Shown in pieces: positions 39,321 to 45,747 of a DNA stretch of 64,000 nucleotides. The notes below the pieces were generated by a model, which saw nothing but the letters and a program-made list of their open reading frames with translations, did no database searches and was not told where the DNA came from. The position numbers and the translations under genes are program-made. Source of the stretch: Flavobacteria bacterium BAL38 (GTDB lineage Bacteria > Bacteroidota > Bacteroidia > Flavobacteriales > Flavobacteriaceae); assembly GCA_000169355.1 (NCBI GenBank), contig AAXX01000003.1:1-64000 (forward strand). Direction: 5' to 3'. How positions within the stretch are numbered: position 1 is the first letter of the stretch; each line of letters starts with the position of its first letter.

Positions 39321-39806
39321 TGTTTTATTCTTTATTTATTTTATTGTTGGAGTTACTATATTTAAGGTTTGAGCATTACTACTCAAAGTACATAAAACTA
39401 AAAGTAAACACATAGTTAGAGGCACCTTGCTAAATTTGGATACTGTGAAAATAAAAGTAGGCATGTTAAATAGGGTTAAATTGTAATTAGTTCGTGCTAA
39501 AATTAGAGTACCTTTTGCTTTACACCCAATTTAAAACATGACATTTTCATGACATTTTTGATATTAAATCGGTTTAAACACACTTTTTATCGGTAAAATA
39601 CCTATTATTGAAATTGTTTATAGAAACGAGCGCTCATTTGAAGCAAAACATACATTTTTTAAGTTTAAAATAGGTAAGTTTTTATTATACGAAGATTTAA
39701 GTACTCTAACAATATAGATTTAGCCTCTATATGTATACATGAAATGATGAAAACAACAGTTGTTCCTGCCAAATGCTATAATGCATTATTTTTTAACAAA
39801 GCAAAC
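39321..39806. other. Gene-less AT-rich stretch
   Basis: This 486-base stretch lies upstream of the minus-strand DUF1566-like gene and must contain its promoter and leader. I could not place a convincing TTTG / TAnnTTTG pair. No gene or strong hairpin is visible. A short plus-strand frame beginning at 39744 only leads into the defective IS copy and is not treated as a gene. Confidence 0.5.
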
Positions 39807-40008
39807 TATAAATCGTCAGCAGATGTATATTTTGGGAGAGGTGAACTGATTTTAAAAGAACGTGAACGATTAAAGAAAATTGCAATTATAAACCGAAGAA
39901 ATGAGTACCAAAAATCAAAATTAACAACAAATCAAAAAAATCTTTTATCTTTGAATTATTAACTAAATACTCTCTTAGCAAAAGTCCAATTTAGTTTGAA
40001 GACGTACA
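39807..40008 (+). mobile_element. Internally deleted IS3-family derivative
   Basis: The first 15 bases, TATAAATCGTCAGCA, match the left end of the IS at 22561 with one difference. They join directly to the last codons of the transposase (from GATGTATATTTTGGG) and continue through the complete right end to CGTACA. The join lies at the short shared sequence CAGCA, so the middle was lost by a deletion. The remaining 202 bases keep both ends and resemble a MITE. Confidence 0.8.
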
Positions 40009-40293
40009 AATTTATCAACACGAAAACGTTATAGTTTCTTTTTTATTGCGTTGTTTTATTTGTGTATTAAAAAATTTATTAATTTAGTGTAACTTGTTCT
40101 AATTTTACTTTATAGTTAGTTTTTCCTATAAATTAATATAATATTTTTATTTATTTATTCATATAAATAAGAATAGCGCAATAAGTTTTGCAAGAATTTG
40201 AAAAAGATTGCGTTTAAAATAGTTTTAACACAACTATATAAGTTTTTTGCATAAATATAAGGATACAGAAATTAATTTTTAACTTTTCTTGAT
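40009..40293. other. AT-rich leader of the second T9SS gene
   Basis: This 285-base stretch is very AT-rich and contains no frame of note. It must hold the promoter of the 873-residue T9SS gene at 40294. No clear Bacteroidota promoter pair or strong hairpin could be assigned. Confidence 0.4.
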
Positions 40294-42915
40294 ATGAAAA
40301 ATGAATACAAAATTTTGAAAAAACTTTATTTAATTGGTTTGCTTTGTATATCACTACTGACAAGTGATTTTATATTTGGACAACAAACAACTGTTTCGTT
40401 ATCACAGAGAATCTCTCATTATGAACAAATATATACTACTGGAACTGCAGGAGCTTTCGATCAAGGCTCATATCAGATGGGTATGTATGCTAATAATAGC
40501 TCAACTAAACAAGTGGTGTGTTGGAGAAAGTTTAGAATTAACGGAAATGATAATACTAGTTCTTATAGAAGTTTACAAGTTGGTGATGAGTTTAGAATTT
40601 CTTTAAGTGCTAATACTGTTGTTGGTGAAATGGGATTTGCATTACTATCCAATCCTTCTTCAACAAATAGCTGGGATGATCGTTTAAGTAATGCATCTGT
40701 TTCTGTACGTTTATCTAATTATGGAAACTGGTATGTTACTTATTATAACGGAACTGTTAATACTGCTACTTCTACAGGTAGTATAGATATAGGAGGTGCT
40801 AATTCATATAAGAATTTCGATTTTACATGCTTGCTTACTGCACCTAATAGAATGAACATAACTATTACTGATGGTTCAAATACCTCACATTTATATGATG
40901 TATTTCTTAATAATTCAAATCCAATAACTGACCTTTCTTTATTTTTAGAAGATGATTGGAACGGTACATCACATCAAAATATTTATTGGAATAATAATCC
41001 ATCTGCACCATCAGACTATATAAAAAACACGAATTTAATAACAATAGGAAGTAGTAACGGAAGTTTTACTATTAACGATGTTCTCTCTGATGGACTCCAA
41101 GCAAATACAACCTCAGTTCTTTCGATAAACAGCTTAACTAAGACAGGGACAGGTACTCTAACCCTTACAGGAGCAAATACCTATTCAGGACCCACCATAA
41201 TTAATGGTGGTGTTTTACAACTCAATCGTACAGGTGGCACAACAATTCCAACAACTAATAAAATCACAGTTGAATCAGGAGCAACTCTGCGTATATCTTC
41301 AAATCAAGAACTAGATGAGTTGATTATCAATTCTGGTGGTGTTGTTATTGTAGATGCTGGTGTGGTTTTAAAAGTGGGTACAACATTAACAAATAATGGA
41401 AATATAATTTTTAAAAGTAGTAATTTAGGTACTGCTGTTTTTGATCAATTTAGTGGTACAATTTTAGGGTCAGGTACTGCTACTGTAGAGCGTTATATTC
41501 CTGCTAAACGAGGTTGGCGTTTGTTAACAGCCCCTGTAAAAGGAAATTCAAGCAACAGTATTTTTTACAATTGGCAAAATAACGGAGCTGCTACAGATAA
41601 CCTTACTGGTGTTACCTTATGGAACCCGGCAGGAACAGCAACACCAACAAGCAGTAATAACGGCTTATTCCAAGGGCCTCAAGCTAATATTTATAGTTAT
41701 TCTAATGGATGGAGTGCTGTTACTGATACCAATACTACAAATTTAATGGAAGCTTCAGCAAATAATGCCTTTTTGGTTTTTGCAACAGGCCCTCATGCTA
41801 CGAGTACCATATTAGGTTCAGCTGCAGCAATACCATCAACATTAACACCTAAAGGTGATTTAATTACAGGGACGGTAACAAAAACACTAGCGGCAAATCA
41901 ATACAATCTAATCGGTAACCCTTATGCGAGTGCTATTAATCCTGTAAGTTTAATTGCAACCAATACGGGTGTGAATGCAAAAATTTGGATGATAGACCCA
42001 ACAACAGGTTTTGGGAGCTATGCAGCTTATGACGGTTCAAATTGGGTTCCTTCAACCCCAACTGGTGGTGATGCGTACATCCAAAGCGGACAAGGCTTCT
42101 TTGTAAGAACAACAGGTACAAGTTTTACTATTAATGAAACACACAAAGTAACTGGCAACAGCAACACTTGGTTTGCAAGAACTAATGCTACGGCAACCCA
42201 AACCAATGATTCTGATAAAATAAGAGTGATGTTGTACAAGCAAGATAACAACCAGTGGCAATTAGCCGATGGTATCTTGGCAGTTAATTCAAGCACTGGC
42301 AACAATGATGTGGATGCTACCGATACCCCTAAGATTTCTAATTTCAATGAAAGTTTGATGTTTAGAAACGCAACGAGTAATTTATCTATTGAGTACCGAG
42401 CTTTGCCACAAGCAGGAACGGTGCAAGCAATGCGTTTAACAAGTACAACAGTACAACCATACGAATTGCGATTGTTTACAGAGAATTACAGCAACAGCAA
42501 CTTACAACCGTTTTTAGAAGATACCACAACAGGAACTTTTACTGCCATTCCAACAGACGGAACAATTGTAACAGTGCCATTTACAGGAGTTGCAGCTACT
42601 AGTACAAATCCCGACCAACGATTTAGAATTGTATACCAATCGGCATTAAACAATGCAGATTTTACCACTATATTGGCATCGATTTATCCTAATCCTGTAA
42701 CGCAGGGCTTGCTTAACATTCGATTGAATTCCAATGAAGGAGATGCTCGTTTTGAAATAAATAATTTATTAGGACAAGTAGTACATCAAGGCACTCTAGA
42801 AAACATTCAAAACACGGTTAGCTTACCAATTTTAAATGAAGGTATTTATTTGGTTACCATCAAGCAGTCTAACAAACAATTTACAACAAAAATATACATC
42901 AATAATTATAAATAG
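40294..42915 (+). CDS. T9SS surface protein with autotransporter-type strand repeat
   Basis: This 873-residue exported protein has a signal peptide (about 10-30, ending FGQ) and a beta-rich N-terminal domain (about 40-245). An autotransporter-associated beta-strand motif follows (LTKTGTGTLTLTGANTYSGPTIINGGVLQLN region, about 285-310), then a beta-solenoid-like part, a T9SS-associated region (VERYIPAKRGWRLLTAPV, shared in kind with the giant protein), and a C-terminal T9SS type A domain (about 798-873). It is followed after six bases by a small PID-CTERM-like protein, forming the second such pair in the island. A surface or adhesion role is inferred. Confidence 0.82.
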   Translation: MKNEYKILKKLYLIGLLCISLLTSDFIFGQQTTVSLSQRISHYEQIYTTGTAGAFDQGSYQMGMYANNSSTKQVVCWRKFRINGNDNTSSYRSLQVGDEFRISLSANTVVGEMGFALLSNPSSTNSWDDRLSNASVSVRLSNYGNWYVTYYNGTVNTATSTGSIDIGGANSYKNFDFTCLLTAPNRMNITITDGSNTSHLYDVFLNNSNPITDLSLFLEDDWNGTSHQNIYWNNNPSAPSDYIKNTNLITIGSSNGSFTINDVLSDGLQANTTSVLSINSLTKTGTGTLTLTGANTYSGPTIINGGVLQLNRTGGTTIPTTNKITVESGATLRISSNQELDELIINSGGVVIVDAGVVLKVGTTLTNNGNIIFKSSNLGTAVFDQFSGTILGSGTATVERYIPAKRGWRLLTAPVKGNSSNSIFYNWQNNGAATDNLTGVTLWNPAGTATPTSSNNGLFQGPQANIYSYSNGWSAVTDTNTTNLMEASANNAFLVFATGPHATSTILGSAAAIPSTLTPKGDLITGTVTKTLAANQYNLIGNPYASAINPVSLIATNTGVNAKIWMIDPTTGFGSYAAYDGSNWVPSTPTGGDAYIQSGQGFFVRTTGTSFTINETHKVTGNSNTWFARTNATATQTNDSDKIRVMLYKQDNNQWQLADGILAVNSSTGNNDVDATDTPKISNFNESLMFRNATSNLSIEYRALPQAGTVQAMRLTSTTVQPYELRLFTENYSNSNLQPFLEDTTTGTFTAIPTDGTIVTVPFTGVAATSTNPDQRFRIVYQSALNNADFTTILASIYPNPVTQGLLNIRLNSNEGDARFEINNLLGQVVHQGTLENIQNTVSLPILNEGIYLVTIKQSNKQFTTKIYINNYK

Positions 42916-42921
42916 TACCTT

Positions 42922-43140
42922 ATGAAAAAGATAAAATTTACAGTATTGACGCTATATGTAATTGCTTTCAGTTTAGTAAGCACCCCACTTTTAGCACAGG
43001 ATCCAGATTTTCCAATTGATAACGACCCGGGCAATGCACCTGCAGCTCCCATAGATGATTGGGTATTACCGATGTTTATTTTAACTTTATTACTTGTTTA
43101 TTTTATGCATAGAAAACATAATCTTAATAGAGTTAAATAA
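42922..43140 (+). CDS. Small signal-peptide/TM partner protein, PID-CTERM-like
   Basis: This 72-residue protein has a signal peptide ending LLAQ, an acidic Pro-rich linker with APIDDW, one transmembrane helix (VLPMFILTLLLVYFM) and a basic tail (HRKHNLNRVK). It starts six bases after the 873-residue T9SS gene and ends before two terminators, so the two genes form one operon. It matches the layout of the small protein at 25980-26183. The APIDDW motif fits what I recall of PID-CTERM proteins. The role is unknown, possibly a processing or anchoring helper. Confidence 0.75.
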   Translation: MKKIKFTVLTLYVIAFSLVSTPLLAQDPDFPIDNDPGNAPAAPIDDWVLPMFILTLLLVYFMHRKHNLNRVK

Positions 43141-43174
43141 ATCATTTACTTAAATACCAGGTGGGACCACAACA

Positions 43175-43208
43175 AAACCCTTGTAAGTATCAGTATTTAC
43201 AAGGGTTT
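43175..43208 (+). terminator. Terminator after the second T9SS pair
   Basis: A 12-pair perfect stem, beginning AAACCCTTGTAA, encloses a 9-base loop, and T-rich sequence follows. It lies 34 bases after the small partner gene and probably ends the T9SS operon. Confidence 0.8.
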
Positions 43209-43226
43209 CTTATTAAATGTTTGAGC

Positions 43227-43260
43227 AAAAAGTTGAGCAAAACCTAACGCTCAACTTTTT
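43227..43260. terminator. Second terminator, bidirectional
   Basis: AAAAAGTTGAGC pairs perfectly with GCTCAACTTTTT around a 10-base loop. Because it has A on one side and T on the other, it can act on both strands. It lies between the plus-strand T9SS operon and the minus-strand gene ending at 43324. Confidence 0.8.
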
Positions 43261-43323
43261 TATTTGGTATAATTTGTGATTTTTTGACTTGGTTATTTTT
43301 GTAATGAGGTTGGATTGTAGACA

Positions 43324-43908
43324 CTAATAAATTGCTGATTTCCTGTGTTCCGGACCAAAATCAGTACGAGATTTTACATTATTCTTATCATCTTTAATAA
43401 TTCGTTCACCATATTTGTATATCCCGTCATAATATAGAGTAACAATTATGTTTTTTTCTTTGCATTGAAGTTCACTATTATGTCCGCCAACACAATACCT
43501 CCCATCATCCATTTTTCTTCCAAATTCAAGTTCAATGAGTTGTTCGTAATAGAAAAAATAACATCTTTTGTTTCTTCTTTCAATACGTAATGATTTACTT
43601 GTATAATCAAAAAATGGCATCTTCTTTTTTGCCTCTTCCTGATATTTTTTAAGAATAGTTGACTTGTTTCTATTGTATTCCTTTTCATCTACTGAACCTA
43701 AATAATTCTTTTTATCCAAGAACACGAGCATTTGAACATATTTCCCAACGCCTTGTAGATATTTTTCGGTAGCGTAATCCACAACAATAAAATCTTTGTT
43801 GACCGAGAGTCTTCCGTATTCATCTTTGAATAGCAACTCATCTTTTGTCTTAGTTGTGTTGAATGATGTTAACACAAATAATAATAAGGTTAATGATATT
43901 TTTTTCAT
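43324..43908 (-). CDS. Exported hypothetical protein
   Basis: This 194-residue protein begins with a short signal-like segment (MKKISLTLLLFVLTSF), then a soluble, Lys-rich domain with four Cys residues including CYFFYYEQ and RYCVGGHNSELQC. I do not recognise the family. It is a single gene with a bidirectional terminator downstream. Codon use is like the AT-rich neighbours. Confidence 0.55.
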   Translation of the reverse strand: MKKISLTLLLFVLTSFNTTKTKDELLFKDEYGRLSVNKDFIVVDYATEKYLQGVGKYVQMLVFLDKKNYLGSVDEKEYNRNKSTILKKYQEEAKKKMPFFDYTSKSLRIERRNKRCYFFYYEQLIELEFGRKMDDGRYCVGGHNSELQCKEKNIIVTLYYDGIYKYGERIIKDDKNNVKSRTDFGPEHRKSAIY

Positions 43909-44030
43909 AAAATTTGGGTTTATATTATAACAATTTGCTCCCTTATTTTATTGTTTAACAACTAATAAATTACAAATTCCATTTCTATTTTCTGCTAAGA
44001 AAATGGAAAGTTTCTTGTTTCGAGCTGGGC

Positions 44031-44101
44031 TGGGGCAAGCTAGGATTTTAGCTTGCGACACTTGAAGGTGCCCTGGTTGCTCAACTGATTAGTCAGCCCC
44101 A
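44031..44101. ncRNA. Possible structured RNA or mobile-element end
   Basis: A G/C-richer stretch in AT-rich surroundings can fold into a branched structure. The outer stem is TGGGGC/GCCCCA (44031-44036 with 44096-44101). Inside is a perfect eight-pair hairpin, GCAAGCTA/TAGCTTGC (44035-44056, sharing two bases with the outer stem), and a short CACT/GGTG hairpin. A further hairpin (TTCCATTT/AAATGGAA, 43977-44008) lies just upstream. No coding frame covers it. The strand and nature are unknown. Confidence 0.3.
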
Positions 44102-44284
44102 CGAGTGTTTACAGAGTTAAACTCCGACCCCATTTATCCGGCTCCGTTCAATGAGGATTTGTATTGTATGAATAGATTTCAAATTCCCCCACTTCATATC
44201 CTCTTCTTCTCGTGGTGGGGTTTGCCGGTCTTTATGACCCATCAATCTATTACTATAATAAATATAGTCAAAGAACTAAAAAGA

Positions 44285-44593
44285 CTAATTAATGGCAAAA
44301 TATTTATATTTTTTTAATTCGTCAATAAAACCCTTGCAATTGAATCCAAACCAAAATTCAAGCTCATCTATTTCCATATCGTCGATACTTGTCTTAAAAC
44401 TCTTTAAAACAAGTTCTATGTCGTTTTTACAATAAGTTTGTATAAGTTCATATGTGATGAATTTGTGTATTTTTTCAATTTCTTCATTTTCAAACTCTTC
44501 TAATGCACCTGAATTAAAAAGTTCATCTGAAAATAAGCAAACAATATCTTGTTTTGTAATAGTAATCTGTTTGATAATTGTGTTTTTGTTCAT
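44285..44593 (-). CDS. Hypothetical acidic small protein
   Basis: This 102-residue protein has no signal peptide or membrane segment. It is acidic and helix-rich (LEEFENEEIEKIHKFITYEL, DDMEIDELEFW). I do not recognise the family. Such small acidic proteins can be immunity proteins or antitoxins, but no partner gene is adjacent, so I make no functional claim. It stands alone on the minus strand. Confidence 0.45.
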   Translation of the reverse strand: MNKNTIIKQITITKQDIVCLFSDELFNSGALEEFENEEIEKIHKFITYELIQTYCKNDIELVLKSFKTSIDDMEIDELEFWFGFNCKGFIDELKKYKYFAIN

Positions 44594-44660
44594 TTCTAAA
44601 TTTTATGGATTAATTATTTAATAGTAATGAAAAAAATAAAAGAAGTAAAATTGAATTTTG

Positions 44661-44858
44661 CTATGCAAATTTTATAATACATTGGTTTAACTTATTAAAA
44701 TATTTCAATTTCAAAATCTTGCCTTTGTATTTCTCTTTAGTACATTTCTGAAAAGACCAAATAGGTCCAACTTTATGCCCAAGAGTTCCACCCATAATGC
44801 GTGCTTCTTGTAAGTAGAAAAAAGCTTCAATAGTTAGCGTCTCCCAGGCAAAATCACG
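44661..44858 (-). pseudogene. Decayed gene fragment
   Basis: A 65-codon open stretch on the minus strand encodes WETLTIEAFFYLQEARIMGG and HKVGPIWSFQKCTKEKYKGK. It ends at a TAG at 44661-44663. There is no start codon at its beginning, and a stop lies just upstream in frame. It reads like part of a real protein but I cannot name the family. It lies in the 480-base gap before the IS remnant. Confidence 0.4.
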
Positions 44859-44994
44859 ATTTTTTCAATTTGGTAGTACTACAAGAATATTGAACTCTTT
44901 TGTAACTATCAATTTTTTAATGCTTTCGATTTTTGAATTTCCAAATTAAGGGTAATGTATAGAGAAACTATTTTTTAGGTCAAATATGTACTTT

Positions 44995-45077
44995 AACAAA
45001 TCAAAAAAAACATTTATCTTTGAATTATTAACTAAATACTCTCTTAGGAAAAGTTCACTTTAGTTTGAATACGTACA
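44995..45077 (+). mobile_element. Right-end remnant of the IS3-family element
   Basis: About 83 bases match the last part of the IS at 22561-24071 (ATTATTAACTAAATACTCTC and the end TACGTACA) with several differences. The rest of the element is missing. It abuts exactly the truncated gene copy starting at 45078, so the insertion or its later deletion removed the 5' part of that gene. Confidence 0.75.
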
Positions 45078-45350
45078 GTTTATATTTGTACTGCTCAAAG
45101 TTATGCATCTTGTTGTAAGTTAGTTGCTTCAACAACATTTGGTTATCCAAAAACTGGCTGCTGTACAAGAGCTGATGGTAATGGTTGTTCTTCAGGACAT
45201 AGTTGGTCAGATGTAGGGGAAGAAGGTGAAACCCAATATGTATGTAGTTATTGTAATATAAGTGTAAATTTAAAAACTCGTCCAAGAAATAGTGGTTGTT
45301 GTTCGGGAAGAGGTGGGTGTGGTGGGCATTCTTGGAGTGAAATAAAATAA
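45078..45350 (+). pseudogene. 5'-truncated copy of the 870-aa gene's C-terminal domain
   Basis: This 90-codon open frame without a start reproduces the Cys-rich end of the 870-residue protein (YICTAQSYASCC ... GHSWSDVGEE ... GGHSWSEIK), with a few substitutions such as TRAD for PRTD. Five differences in 430 bases separate the two copies by my count. It is cut at its 5' end by the IS remnant at 45077. Confidence 0.85.
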
Positions 45351-45428
45351 TTATTTAACTAATTTTTTGTTATAACTTTAAAATTTATTCCTCTAAAAAA
45401 ACAAAATATTTTATTAAACCTTATAAAA

Positions 45429-45459
45429 AACCCCTTAACATATTAAATGTTAAGGGGTT
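45429..45459 (-). terminator. tRNA-type terminator, element copy
   Basis: AACCCCTTAACAT pairs perfectly with its complement around a 5-base loop. On the minus strand it follows the tRNA half by seven bases. It may also serve the converging protein gene. An identical hairpin lies at 48439-48469. Confidence 0.8.
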
Positions 45460-45465
45460 AATTTG

Positions 45466-45507
45466 TAGCGAGAGGGAGATTTGAACTCCCGACCTCAGGG
45501 TTATGAA
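45466..45507 (-). pseudogene. 3' half of tRNA-Met, internal att site
   Basis: These 42 bases are identical to the 3' half of the complete tRNA-Met at 48476-48517, ending in the core GACCTCAGGGTTATGAA. The sequence then diverges completely. This marks the junction between the 25-kb and the 3-kb elements. Confidence 0.9.
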
Positions 45508-45575
45508 AATAATTAAACCTTTTAAGTTCCCATAAATTACGGGGGTTTTTGTTGTTTTTTAGTGATTAATTGAAT

Positions 45576-45614
45576 AATTCCTTACTCCAATTCCTTACTC
45601 CATTTTCTTACTCC
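45576..45614. repeat. Three 13-base tandem repeats (AATTCCTTACTCC)
   Basis: AATTCCTTACTCC occurs twice in succession, followed by ATTTTCTTACTCC. The array begins 68 bases inside the second att core, almost the same distance as the 12-base array in the first element (62 bases). I infer integrase arm-type binding sites of a different specificity. Confidence 0.8.
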
Positions 45615-45747
45615 AAAATAAAAAAATTATTCTGCTCCCGTCATTAGAAAAAGTTAAAAAATTGATGTGATTCAATCCTCTTAAATCAGAGTTACAGATG
45701 ATTTATGTTTTTTTAATATCTTCGCAATCAAATAAATAATTCAATTT

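Larger units (their letters stand above)
45078..45507. repeat. 430-base direct repeat, first copy
   Basis: This segment equals 48088-48517 at an offset of 3010 bases. It covers the end of the 870-residue gene, its downstream spacer, the tRNA terminator and the tRNA-Met 3' half through the att core. It is the right end of the larger element. Confidence 0.95.

Noticed and set aside
39744-39962. A 72-residue plus-strand open frame.
   Set aside because: Its end is the transposase tail in the deleted IS copy, and the start is arbitrary upstream sequence.
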